Assembly: GCA_034932745.1 (NCBI GenBank)
Contig: JAYFOJ010000002.1
Span: 1-64,000, forward strand
Direction of reading: 5' to 3'
Length of the DNA: 64,000 nucleotides
From: JBAYST01 sp034932745
GTDB lineage: Bacteria; Bacillota_I; Bacilli_A; RFN20; CAG-826
Under the pieces are notes generated by a model. It was not told the origin of the DNA. It did no database searches and saw only the letters and a list, made by a program, of their open reading frames with translations. Shown piece by piece: positions 8,098 to 16,399 of this stretch. Made by a program: the position numbers and the translations under genes. Within the stretch, counting starts at the first letter, position 1. The number at the start of each line of letters is the position of its first letter.

Positions 8098-8243
8098 CTG
8101 CATGTAATGCAGCAGACAAATATGGCCTGTCTGACGTCCGAACGCTATGTAAGGAAGTAACCGATGCTACAAGGCGAAACCTATTTATCGGACACCCGAG
8201 GCAAAGAATTTGTCCCTATTCATTATTTGCGATACAAATAAAG
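8098..8243 (+). promoter_or_regulatory. Structured rpsD leader, probable S4 autoregulatory RNA
   Basis: The 5' untranslated region of rpsD folds well by eye. CTGCAT/ATGCAG form a first hairpin (8098-8112). GCCT 8125-8128 pairs with AGGC 8199-8202, and GTCCGA 8136-8141 with TCGGAC 8188-8193, closing a long-range helix. GGACA 8190-8194 can instead pair with TGTCC 8211-8215, so two structures compete. S4 represses its own mRNA through such a leader in Bacillus, which makes S4 the likely ligand (inference). A small ORF across this region (8061-8264) is taken as chance. Confidence 0.6.
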
Positions 8244-8260
8244 AAAGGAGAAATACTAAT

Positions 8261-8866
8261 ATGAGATACACTGGATCAGATTGGAAACGTTCCCGTCGTC
8301 TAGGTTTTTCTACGCTTGAAACAGGCAAAGAATTAGCCAAACGTCCTTACGGACCAGGACAACACGGTAATGATCGTAAAAAGAAACCTTCTGAATACGG
8401 CAAGCAACTTCTCGAAAAGCAAAAATTAAGACAAATGTATGGTGTTAATGAACGCCAATTCAGACGTCTATTCATGATTGCCCTATCGAGCAAAGAAGTT
8501 ACTGGTTTCGCTTTCATGAAACTATTAGAGTCTCGTCTTGATAACTTGGTCTTCAGACTTGGCTTTGCTAGAACAAGAAAAGGCGCCAGACAACTAGTTA
8601 ATCATGGACACGTTCTAGTCAATGGTAAAAAGGCCGATATTCCAAGTTATATCTGCAATGTTGGTGATGTCATCTCCATCCGTGAAAACGATATGGATAT
8701 GAAAGTCGTTAAGGAATCCTTAGCGTCAGTCGCCCACTCATGTGGATACGTCGAAGTCGATGCTGAAAAGTTAAGCGGTAAATACACTCGCGAACCAAAT
8801 CGCAATGAATTACCACAAGACATTATCGAATCACAAATCGTCGAATACTATAACCGTAAGTTATAA
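8261..8866 (+). CDS. rpsD: 30S ribosomal protein S4
   Basis: S4 binds the 5' domain of 16S rRNA and nucleates small-subunit assembly. MRYTGSDWKRSRRLGFS and the S4 RNA-binding domain (about 90-155, SRLDNLVFRLGFARTRKGAR) are clear over 201 residues, the normal length. The start is ATG 8261, ten bases after AAAGGAG (8244-8250); an upstream in-frame extension to 8210 runs through the leader RNA and is rejected. It is a single-gene unit with its own promoter and terminator. Confidence 0.97.
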   Translation: MRYTGSDWKRSRRLGFSTLETGKELAKRPYGPGQHGNDRKKKPSEYGKQLLEKQKLRQMYGVNERQFRRLFMIALSSKEVTGFAFMKLLESRLDNLVFRLGFARTRKGARQLVNHGHVLVNGKKADIPSYICNVGDVISIRENDMDMKVVKESLASVAHSCGYVEVDAEKLSGKYTREPNRNELPQDIIESQIVEYYNRKL

Positions 8867-8880
8867 TTCGCAAATTATAA

Positions 8881-8912
8881 AAGACTGTGGAGTCAAATCC
8901 ACAGTCTTTTTG
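8881..8912. terminator. Bidirectional terminator between rpsD and tyrS
   Basis: AAGACTGTGGA (8881-8891) pairs with TCCACAGTCTT (8898-8908), loop 6, followed by a T-run at 8907-8911. The minus strand has an A/T-rich flank, so it may also end tyrS. Confidence 0.9.
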
Positions 8913-8922
8913 TTTGCTCTTA

Positions 8923-10173
8923 TTAGATATGCTTTACTAAGAAGTAAAGTTTCTTTCCTCTTCTTATAACGGTATATGTTTTGAACAAGGCATCTTCCTT
9001 TTTGATTACCATTTGTGGGTCGTTTACTTTTTGCGAGTTTACCATAATCGCACCAGTTTGGCAGAACTGGCGGGCTTCTCTTTTACTAGTAGCCGCCTTT
9101 ATTTCGATTAAAATGTCTTCGAGCATCTTTTCCCCTTGAACTTCAATCATCAAATCTCCAAGGACGTCTTCAAGTTGTTTTTTATTAAGGGTAGTAACAT
9201 CTCCATTAAATAATACTTCGCTCATTTGTACTGCTTCGTCAGCGATTTTTTCGCTATGTATTTCTTTTACGATAGCGTACGCTAAAGCTTTTTGACCGAT
9301 TCTCATACCTGGATTATCGAAATGGTTATGCGAAATCTCTTCGATTTCCTCTTTAGATAAGAAAGTAAATACTTTTAAATACTTAATCGCGTCGTCATCA
9401 GTAACGTTAATGAAGTATTGATATAGTTGGTATGGAGAAGTTAGATTTGGATCTAGATATAAAGCACCTTTTTCGGATTTTCCGAATTTCTTACCATCTG
9501 CCCTAGTGATTAGATGACAAGTCATTACTCCGACTTTTGCTTCTGGCTCTAGTTTTCTAATCAATTCTAGTCCACTAGTAAGATTGCCCCATTGATCACT
9601 TCCACCGACTTGAATCGCGCACTTTTCTTTACGGTACAAGGTCAAGAAATCAATCGCTTGCAAAATGTTATAGGTGAATTCGGTAAAAGAGATACCATTT
9701 TCTAATCGCGAAGCGATGATATCTTTCGAAAGAAGGTAATTAATCGAAAAATATTTTCCATAATCTCTTAAAAGTTCGAGAACGTTCATCTTTCCTAACC
9801 AATCATAGTTATTTACAATAATTCCTTTTTCTGGATCGCTAAAATCCAAGAATCTTTCTAATTGGTTTTTAATAGCCAGTGTGTTGCTATGAAGGGTATC
9901 CATCGTCTGCAAATTTCTCTCTTTGCTTTTGCCGGATGGATCACCAATCATTCCAGTCGCACCACCGACTACTGCGATAATACGGTGTCCTGCTTTTTGA
10001 AGTCTCATCAATAAGGAAATCATTACATAGTTGCCAACGTGCATGCTGGATGCACTTGGGTCAAAACCACAATAGATGGTTTGCTTCGTGGCTAAAAGTT
10101 CTTTTATTTCATCGCGATTGGAAAAATCTTTAATCAGTACGCGATACTCTAAATCATCTAATACGTTTTTCAT
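8923..10173 (-). CDS. tyrS: Tyrosyl-tRNA synthetase
   Basis: Class I synthetase charging tRNA-Tyr. A HIGH-type motif is seen in SASSMHVGNYV near residue 45, the KMSKS-type motif as KKFGKSEKG near 230, and an S4-like RNA-binding domain occupies the last 70 residues. I start at 10173 rather than 10185 because GGAG sits 6 bases before that ATG, while nothing precedes the outer one; this gives 416 residues. It has its own promoter at 10196-10223, overlapping the end of pncB. No T-box leader fits in the 52-base gap. Confidence 0.95.
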   Translation of the reverse strand: MKNVLDDLEYRVLIKDFSNRDEIKELLATKQTIYCGFDPSASSMHVGNYVMISLLMRLQKAGHRIIAVVGGATGMIGDPSGKSKERNLQTMDTLHSNTLAIKNQLERFLDFSDPEKGIIVNNYDWLGKMNVLELLRDYGKYFSINYLLSKDIIASRLENGISFTEFTYNILQAIDFLTLYRKEKCAIQVGGSDQWGNLTSGLELIRKLEPEAKVGVMTCHLITRADGKKFGKSEKGALYLDPNLTSPYQLYQYFINVTDDDAIKYLKVFTFLSKEEIEEISHNHFDNPGMRIGQKALAYAIVKEIHSEKIADEAVQMSEVLFNGDVTTLNKKQLEDVLGDLMIEVQGEKMLEDILIEIKAATSKREARQFCQTGAIMVNSQKVNDPQMVIKKEDALFKTYTVIRRGKKLYFLVKHI

Positions 10174-10195
10174 AATAATCTCCATTCTTTTGTTA

Positions 10196-10223
10196 ATTAT
10201 ATAATCTATATAATAATACTCAA
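10196..10223 (-). promoter_or_regulatory. Promoter of tyrS
   Basis: Read on the minus strand, TTGAGT (10218-10223) and TATAAT (10196-10201) are 16 bases apart. The box lies in the short gap after the pncB stop, so tyrS can be transcribed apart from the upstream cluster. Confidence 0.7.
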
Positions 10224-10225
10224 AG

Positions 10226-11329
10226 TTAATAAATCGGGTAAGGAACTTTCTTTAGTCTTGGATTTGGATAATCCGCTCGTCCTTCTTTTGCTTGTGGTTT
10301 ACCATCTAATCTAACTAAATCGCCAGTAAAACCACAGGTTGTATTGTTCACAAAATAGGTTCCAACACCATATAAATCCACAGGGACCTTAAGCTTAATC
10401 CATTCCTTAATCTTTTCAGCGGTAAATGAGGAAGAAACTATGATTTTAACATAGTTAAAGCCTTGGTCATCTAATGCTTTTCTAAGGGCAAAGATTAATT
10501 CTTTACATACTCCATGCGGGTCAAAAGACGATGTGTCTTTATCATCAAAATAATGATCGATGATTCCTTTTGAAGTATCGACGCGAACACCATTCAACTT
10601 ATGGCCTAAGTGCTTAGCGAGTTTAAGCGAATCTGGAATGACGTCGTTATTGTAGTCGATAAGCGCTGTTACTTTCTCATCTGGGAAAGATTTTTGATAT
10701 ATGTCTGATGCTTTTAAAACATCACCATTACAAATCTCGATTAGAGCGTGAGGCATTGTTCCCATTCCTTTACCACCCCACCAATAGCCTTGAGCATCGG
10801 TTGATACTCTTTTAATTCCAGCGACGTAAGTCGCATAGCCATCTCCGATTTGTGTCAGATAGTCGTCTTGACGATCTGCCATCGAAAATATTGGTTTATC
10901 ACCGATAATTTTCATTACTTCGTAGACATTAGTCGAAACTGAAGTTCGTCTTGCTAAGACGCCATCTATTACCGACTCGAGGAATCCAAAGTCTTCGTAT
11001 CGACCAGTCACTTTTAAGACTGGTTCATTTGCTTGAATGATATCGCCATCATTTAAAGCGACGATCTCGAGTTGTTCTGGATGTTTACTAAAGGTATGAA
11101 GAACCGCAATTGCCTCATCCACACCGCAAAGCATCGAATCGTTCCTTCTTTGAAACCATTGCATGGTAACGATGTGATTAGGAACGTTTTCTTCGACTAT
11201 CTTGCGCGATTTGATGAAGTAATTAGCACTATAAAAGCCTTCCCCTAACGCTTTAGGGAACTTAAAAGTTTTATTGGTTAAGCGAGATATTTTTCCCGCT
11301 TCTTTAAGTTTAATCTCGAGTTCTTCCAT
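10226..11329 (-). CDS. pncB: Nicotinate phosphoribosyltransferase
   Basis: Makes nicotinate mononucleotide from nicotinate and PRPP, the salvage entry to NAD. The 367-residue protein carries the family core: YFIKSRKIVEE in the N-terminal part, YATYVAGIKRVSTDAQ near 200, and GTMPHALIE, where the conserved His is the phosphorylated residue of the family. It is the short Firmicutes/thermophile-type form, shorter than the approximately 490-residue Bacillus enzyme. The AGGTGA binding site lies in the end of ytpR one base upstream. It closes the long cluster that starts at glgC. Confidence 0.87.
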   Translation of the reverse strand: MEELEIKLKEAGKISRLTNKTFKFPKALGEGFYSANYFIKSRKIVEENVPNHIVTMQWFQRRNDSMLCGVDEAIAVLHTFSKHPEQLEIVALNDGDIIQANEPVLKVTGRYEDFGFLESVIDGVLARRTSVSTNVYEVMKIIGDKPIFSMADRQDDYLTQIGDGYATYVAGIKRVSTDAQGYWWGGKGMGTMPHALIEICNGDVLKASDIYQKSFPDEKVTALIDYNNDVIPDSLKLAKHLGHKLNGVRVDTSKGIIDHYFDDKDTSSFDPHGVCKELIFALRKALDDQGFNYVKIIVSSSFTAEKIKEWIKLKVPVDLYGVGTYFVNNTTCGFTGDLVRLDGKPQAKEGRADYPNPRLKKVPYPIY

Positions 11330-11330
11330 A

Positions 11331-11921
11331 CTATTTCACCTCTTGCATAAAAAAGTCTGTTCCAATGTTTGAATCATCGTCGATGATTAGTAAATCATCA
11401 GAATCTTCGGTATTTAAGTCCTTTTTACTACAAAGCTTTCCTTCAATTTTTACTCCATCTATTAATGATACATCAATTCGACTATTGTCGAATAGAGTGG
11501 CACCAGAAATAGCGATGACTACTTTAGTTCCTGATTCAATGTTTTCCTTATTGATTGTATTAATCACCGATTCTCCGATATTTACTTTAATGAGATATTT
11601 TCCGATTAATTTTTCACTGCTAACTACTTCGCCGATGACAAAATTCGATCTTTCAACATGCGTTAACTTAGTTAAGCCTTCTTTTAAAAGTAGGGAATTG
11701 ATTGCGTCGATTAAAGCATTAGGAGGTAAAACAATCAATCCCTCCGCACGAATTTTCATAATCTTTGATATGTCAAAAATGTTATATCCTACTAATTCAT
11801 TTTCGTGATAAAGGACTTCGATTTGTCCTCTTCTTTCGTGATTAGTTACTTCCTCATCAATAAAAGAAATCAGCAAAACATCTCCTAGATGATGATAGTT
11901 GTAAAACATGGAAAAATTCAT
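11331..11921 (-). CDS. ytpR: YtpR family tRNA-binding domain protein
   Basis: A 196-residue protein with an N-terminal DUF4479-like region (about 1-90) and a C-terminal OB-fold tRNA-binding domain like that of PheRS beta and methionyl-tRNA synthetase (VIGEVVSSEKLIGKYLIKVNIG near 95-115). The last 35 residues are acidic. Bacillus YtpR is also about 200 residues and sits beside the ytoP M42 peptidase, as here. Role in the cell is unknown; RNA binding is likely. It starts directly after the upstream stop codon. Confidence 0.82.
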   Translation of the reverse strand: MNFSMFYNYHHLGDVLLISFIDEEVTNHERRGQIEVLYHENELVGYNIFDISKIMKIRAEGLIVLPPNALIDAINSLLLKEGLTKLTHVERSNFVIGEVVSSEKLIGKYLIKVNIGESVINTINKENIESGTKVVIAISGATLFDNSRIDVSLIDGVKIEGKLCSKKDLNTEDSDDLLIIDDDSNIGTDFFMQEVK

Positions 11922-12983
11922 TTATCTTCTCGCTTCTTTAAACTCGTCGATTAATTTACGGTCGATCTCTTTTAGCATCGCTATTAATGACTCTTTTGCT
12001 GCATGGTAATCATCAGCATCAATAATCGAAGATTGCGAATGAATATTTCTTGAACAAATACAATGGGTAAGCGTTAACACGCCACCCTCTGATTTATGTA
12101 TTGCTCCAGCGTTTGTGCCTCCTGGAGATTGAAAATACTGAGACTTAACATTAATTTTTTTACAGATTCTTTCTTGGAAATCCAGTAGTTCTGGAAACGC
12201 AATCATCACTCCATCGATGTATCTTAGTAAGACTCCACCACCCAATTGACCTTGGTCTTTTCCAATGTCTCTAGCCGGAGAACAATCTAAAACGATTGAT
12301 AAGTCTGGCTTAATCTTTGACTCGATGGTTTGAGCGCCGCGTAATCCTACTTCTTCTTGAGTAGAACCTCCGACATATAAATCAAATGGTAAGTCGATAT
12401 CTTGAACCGCTTTTAAAACTTCTAATCCAAGAACGATTCCATATCTATCATCGAAAGCTTTGGCCATTAATCTTTGATTATTATTCATCGCGACGAGATC
12501 GCCTTTTGCCACCATCATCGCCCCGATATATACACCAGCGTTTTTGGCTTCCTCGTCATTTCTAAATCCGAAATCATAAACAAATTTTGTTGGTTCTTGC
12601 TCGTTTTCGTTATGTGGCAAATAAGTATCGGCACATCCTTCAATAACAACGCCATCTTTAGTTTTGAGTAAAACTCTAGCAGCGACAAATGTGTCTCCAT
12701 ATAATCCACCAATATTAGTGGCTTTTATCGTTCCATCTTTGTTGATTCCAATGCACATTAAGCCAATCTCGTCCATGTGTCCATCGATCATGACTTTAGG
12801 AGCATTTTTAATTTTGCTTTTTTTAAAAGCGAATATCGAACCAAGATTGTCGTATACGATTTCGTAGCCGAGTTTTTCGTATTCAGACTTTAAGAATCTC
12901 GCAACTTCATTTTCCATTCCTGAAATAGCGTTTAATTCACATACTTTTTTAAATAGGGAAATTTCATTTTTTGTAAAGCTCAT
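11922..12983 (-). CDS. M42 family metallo-aminopeptidase (YtoP-like)
   Basis: Cytosolic di-zinc aminopeptidase of the M42 (TET/DapE-related) group, 353 residues. Zinc and catalytic motifs are visible: IDGHMDEIGLM near 65-75, KAFDDRYG near 180, QEEVGLRGA near 212 (catalytic Glu), DCSPARD near 235, and the last His in SRNIHSQS near 315. These enzymes trim N-terminal residues from peptides and assemble into large particles. Synteny with ytpR and trmB matches the Bacillus ytoP region. The start follows GAGGT by 6 bases. Confidence 0.92.
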   Translation of the reverse strand: MSFTKNEISLFKKVCELNAISGMENEVARFLKSEYEKLGYEIVYDNLGSIFAFKKSKIKNAPKVMIDGHMDEIGLMCIGINKDGTIKATNIGGLYGDTFVAARVLLKTKDGVVIEGCADTYLPHNENEQEPTKFVYDFGFRNDEEAKNAGVYIGAMMVAKGDLVAMNNNQRLMAKAFDDRYGIVLGLEVLKAVQDIDLPFDLYVGGSTQEEVGLRGAQTIESKIKPDLSIVLDCSPARDIGKDQGQLGGGVLLRYIDGVMIAFPELLDFQERICKKINVKSQYFQSPGGTNAGAIHKSEGGVLTLTHCICSRNIHSQSSIIDADDYHAAKESLIAMLKEIDRKLIDEFKEARR

Positions 12984-12987
12984 ATTT

Positions 12988-13608
12988 TTACCTCTTAATA
13001 GCGTCTAATCGGTAGATGCTTTGACCTAAGTCTCGGAAACTTTTTTCGTATTCAGTCATGGTGTCAAATTCTATTTTTCCATCATAGTTTTCATCGATTT
13101 TTAGCATTTCTAATCGCTTATCCAATGATAATACTTTTACTGTGTAATCAAATAACTCTTTATTATCTGTCTTAAAGTAAAAATGTCCGCCTTGTTTAAG
13201 AATTCGATAATAATTATCGATAAAACGATCACTCGTTAAACGTCTTTTTGCGTGTCTCTTCTTTGGCCATGGATCAGAAAAATTCAAAAATAAACCTTCG
13301 ATTGTTTCGTCTTTAATGACCGGGAAAATCTTTTCGACATCTTCGCCGACGATAAATGCATTTTTAACTTCGCTTTCGACTAATTTTCGACAAGTGATTC
13401 CGGCGCATGTGATGTTCTTTTCAATTCCGATAAACTGCTTATTAGGATTCTTTAACGCTAACATCGTTAGAAACATTCCTTTGCCAGAGCCTATTTCTAA
13501 AAATGTCGGCTTGCTAAAATCAAAGTTAGAAAGATCATCGACCAAGAGATGGACACCTTTATGGTCGTTTAAGAATTCAACTGTCCAAGGTTTGAATTTA
13601 GTTCTCAT
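12988..13608 (-). CDS. trmB: tRNA (guanine46-N7) methyltransferase
   Basis: SAM-dependent enzyme making m7G46 in the tRNA variable loop. The 206 residues show the Rossmann SAM motif FLEIGSGKGMFL near 37-48, FIGIEKN as motif II, and the TrmB signature LNFSDPWPKKRHAKRRL near 110-125. Length is normal. It overlaps the upstream pepV end by 4 bases. Confidence 0.96.
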   Translation of the reverse strand: MRTKFKPWTVEFLNDHKGVHLLVDDLSNFDFSKPTFLEIGSGKGMFLTMLALKNPNKQFIGIEKNITCAGITCRKLVESEVKNAFIVGEDVEKIFPVIKDETIEGLFLNFSDPWPKKRHAKRRLTSDRFIDNYYRILKQGGHFYFKTDNKELFDYTVKVLSLDKRLEMLKIDENYDGKIEFDTMTEYEKSFRDLGQSIYRLDAIKR

Positions 13609-14969
13609 TTACATAACGCTCCGAGTTTAATAATCGCATTAGCGTAAATCGCCATTGCTTCCTCTAAATCTTTAATTCTTAGATTTTCATTGGCGTCGTG
13701 CATTCTAGCATCGCTATCAGCGTATTCCATACCAAAAGCGACGACGTTACTCGCTTCTTTTGCGTATGTCCCACCACCGATTGCAAGAGGCTTGGATTCA
13801 AGATCACCCGTTTCTTCTTGATAGGATTTCATTAAAGTAGAAATAAGGATGGTATCAGTTGGATAGTATAGCAACTTAGATACCTCACCAAAGGTGACAT
13901 CAAAAGGAGTATTTTTCTTAATATTCTCTTTCATCTTTTCTAGTTTAACTGTTTCAACATAACGGAAATTGACAGTCATTCTCAGTTCTTTTCCATCATA
14001 AGAAATCATTCCAACATTTAGGGTATTATGTCCCATAACAATTGAATTACCATCGGCTTTTAGGCCACTTCCATCGAGTGGAAGATATCGGCTAACCAAT
14101 TGAATAAGTTCTGGAATTTTAGTAAATTCGGCGACGGCTTTTAAGGCTTCCATTCCAGCGTTTTCGCCTATTTCTGGAGTGGAACCGTGAGCGGATCTAC
14201 CGATTACAGTATAGTGATAATCTTTGCCTTTTTCGGTTACGGTATAACGTTTAGAATTGTCTTTAACCAATTTTTCAATAGAATTATCGTCGCTCACCAC
14301 TTCGCATCGCTCGATGACGGCATTAGCGGCAACGCCACCTTTAATGCTCTTAATATGTGGCAGTTTTATTTCTTTTGATACAACGAAGTTAAATATTCCT
14401 TTTTCGGCAAATATGAGTGGCCAACTAGCATCGGGAGAAAAACCAAATGTCGGCTGTGGTTTCTTTAAAACTTCGAAGTAGTGTTTCATACATTCAGAAC
14501 CACTTTCTTCGTTACCACCAACTAAAAGTCTAACTTGGAAACCATCGATAAGGTGATTGTCTCTTAATGCCTTCATCGCATAATACGAGGCAATCATCGG
14601 ACCTTTATCGTCAGCGACGCCACGTGCTATTAGATGAGTTTTGGTTATTTTTAATTCAAATGGATTAGAGTCCCATTCTCCACAAGCTGGGACGACATCA
14701 GCGTGGGCTAAAATGGTGACATTTTTATCACCTTCGCCACAAATTATTTCGACGACTTTATTGTCGTAATTTTTAACTTTGAAACCATCTTTTAATGCCA
14801 TTTTTTCAACAGCCTTAAGAGCCTTCGTAACGCCTTTACCAAATGGATCTATTTTAGATACACTATCGCTATCAAACGAAGAATCAATAGCGACTAGTTC
14901 AGCAATATTTTTAATCGCTAATTCTAAGTAAGGCTTAGTTAGATTTTTGAACTCTGTCTTTTTTCTCAT
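13605..14969 (-). CDS. pepV: Dipeptidase PepV (M20 family)
   Basis: Zinc dipeptidase that cleaves a range of dipeptides in the cytosol. Among its 454 residues are ILAHADVVPACGEW (zinc His, Asp), RGVADDKGPM (bridging Asp), GGNEESGSECM (catalytic Glu pair) and the C-terminal IGGGTYAKEASN with GMEY, all as in Lactobacillus PepV. Bacillus ytjP is the same family in the same genomic region. The gene starts inside the end of the ECF S gene (35-base overlap). Confidence 0.93.
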   Translation of the reverse strand: MRKKTEFKNLTKPYLELAIKNIAELVAIDSSFDSDSVSKIDPFGKGVTKALKAVEKMALKDGFKVKNYDNKVVEIICGEGDKNVTILAHADVVPACGEWDSNPFELKITKTHLIARGVADDKGPMIASYYAMKALRDNHLIDGFQVRLLVGGNEESGSECMKHYFEVLKKPQPTFGFSPDASWPLIFAEKGIFNFVVSKEIKLPHIKSIKGGVAANAVIERCEVVSDDNSIEKLVKDNSKRYTVTEKGKDYHYTVIGRSAHGSTPEIGENAGMEALKAVAEFTKIPELIQLVSRYLPLDGSGLKADGNSIVMGHNTLNVGMISYDGKELRMTVNFRYVETVKLEKMKENIKKNTPFDVTFGEVSKLLYYPTDTILISTLMKSYQEETGDLESKPLAIGGGTYAKEASNVVAFGMEYADSDARMHDANENLRIKDLEEAMAIYANAIIKLGALCK

Positions 14970-15579
14970 AAGTAAGTATTCCCCTTTTTAATGGCAAGAA
15001 AGTCATGTTTTTGATGCCAGAATATATACCAAAACCTAGTAAAGGCACTAATACTAATGCCATTACAGTTTCGATTAAACCATTGAAAGAAACAATTCCA
15101 CTGATTAAGAGCCAATAATTGTACGAAGCTAACATCGGGTCGCTATTGTAGCAGATCCATAGCATCGATAAGGTTGCAACCGAATGAATTATAGTAAGAA
15201 TCGGCATAGCGACGAATGTTAAGGAGATTCTTAACCATCTCTTTTTAATTAGTCTTATTAAATCGAATGCACCACCTGCAAGCAATCCGAGGATTAATCT
15301 TGGCAAGATTGAAACCAATGGATTGATGAAGAAGACATCGCTTGCCGAAGTCGGCATAACAACTGCTTTAATTAAACAGAAGAATCCAAAAGCAAAACCA
15401 GCAATAGCCCCTTCCCTTATTCCAAAAAGAATAGCCATTAGTAATACGATGATGTGAAGGGTGGTAAATTGAATTAACGATACCGAAACATATCCAATGT
15501 TAGGAATGAATGTCATTACGGCAATAAGAGCAATAATAAAAGCGTCGAGGGTTAATCTAGCTATTCGTTTGTTGCGCAT
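14935..15579 (-). CDS. ECF transporter S component, possibly for pantothenate
   Basis: Integral membrane protein of 214 residues with about six hydrophobic segments and the ECF S-component look: an N-terminal RIARLTLDAFIIALIAVMT helix and GIREGAIAGFAFGF. S components bind a vitamin and dock onto a shared EcfAAT energy module, which is not in this window. The gene lies one base after coaX, a pantothenate kinase, so pantothenate is the best guess for substrate (inference; other vitamins are possible). GGGGGAA precedes the ATG. The C-terminal tail is basic. Confidence 0.75.
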   Translation of the reverse strand: MRNKRIARLTLDAFIIALIAVMTFIPNIGYVSVSLIQFTTLHIIVLLMAILFGIREGAIAGFAFGFFCLIKAVVMPTSASDVFFINPLVSILPRLILGLLAGGAFDLIRLIKKRWLRISLTFVAMPILTIIHSVATLSMLWICYNSDPMLASYNYWLLISGIVSFNGLIETVMALVLVPLLGFGIYSGIKNMTFLPLKRGILTYEKKDRVQKSN

Positions 15580-15580
15580 G

Positions 15581-16354
15581 CTATTTATTCCCCCTATTCT
15601 TTTCGATTAATTCATTCAAACCAATATAGACAAGATTGCGATCATAAATCACATCTTTATCGAATAATTTAATAATGAATTGAGCATTACCGCCAGTAAT
15701 TATCCTTTTGAAAGGATATCCGAGTTCCTTCTCGATTTTAAATAAAAGTCCTTTAATCATTTCAGAATGCCCGTAGACTAGACCGCTATTCATCGCATCA
15801 ATCGTATTCTTACCGACTACTTTTGAAGGAATTTCTAAAGCGACATTTGGTAACAATGACGCACTTGAAGTAAGACATGAAGAAGAAATGGTTAGACCAG
15901 GTGCTATAATGCCACCGATATAAGAACCATTTTTATCGATTACCAGTAACTTAGTCGCGGTACCTAAATCGATGATAACGCTAGGAAAACCATATTTGCT
16001 TCTTGCAGCGACAACATCGGCGACAAGGTCGGCACCAAGTTCACTTGGGTTATCGATTTTAATTGGAATTCCACTTTTTAAAGATGGACCAACGATTAAA
16101 CCTCGACAAGAAAAAATTCTCTCTAGAGCGTGATAAAGTGGTTTGGTAATGTTTGGTACTACGCTAGAAAGAATAAAAATCTCAATCTTTTCTAGTTCGA
16201 CTTTTCCATCTCTTAAAATTCTTGAAATCGAAAAATAATACTCATCTTCACTTTTGTTCTTTTCGGTGTTGATGGTGAAATCCTGAATCAACTCGTTTCC
16301 GTTAACGATGCCGATTCCGATCGTGGTGTTGCCCACGTCTACACATGCTTTCAT
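15581..16354 (-). CDS. coaX: Type III pantothenate kinase
   Basis: First step of CoA synthesis, phosphorylating pantothenate with ATP and a monovalent cation. The 257 residues show the ASKHA fold: DVGNTTIGIG at 6-15 (phosphate-1), GADLVADVVAA near 107-117, VIDLGTATKL near 127-136, GGIIAPGL and ITGGNA near 220. The catalytic Asp of GADLVAD is present. Resistant to feedback by CoA in known members. GGAGG precedes the ATG. It sits between leuS and the ECF S gene. Confidence 0.95.
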   Translation of the reverse strand: MKACVDVGNTTIGIGIVNGNELIQDFTINTEKNKSEDEYYFSISRILRDGKVELEKIEIFILSSVVPNITKPLYHALERIFSCRGLIVGPSLKSGIPIKIDNPSELGADLVADVVAARSKYGFPSVIIDLGTATKLLVIDKNGSYIGGIIAPGLTISSSCLTSSASLLPNVALEIPSKVVGKNTIDAMNSGLVYGHSEMIKGLLFKIEKELGYPFKRIITGGNAQFIIKLFDKDVIYDRNLVYIGLNELIEKNRGNK

Positions 16355-16399
16355 TTTCTATCCTCCGCTACAATCCCTAAAGGGTATCGTGCTATTTCA

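Noticed and set aside
8061..8264. 67-residue plus-strand ORF before rpsD
   Set aside because: It starts inside the rpsD promoter, has no ribosome binding site, and spans the paired leader RNA; composition is not protein-like.
10174..10225. T-box leader for tyrS (and for leuS at 18803)
   Set aside because: Gaps of 52 and 2 bases cannot hold a T-box of 200 bases or more.
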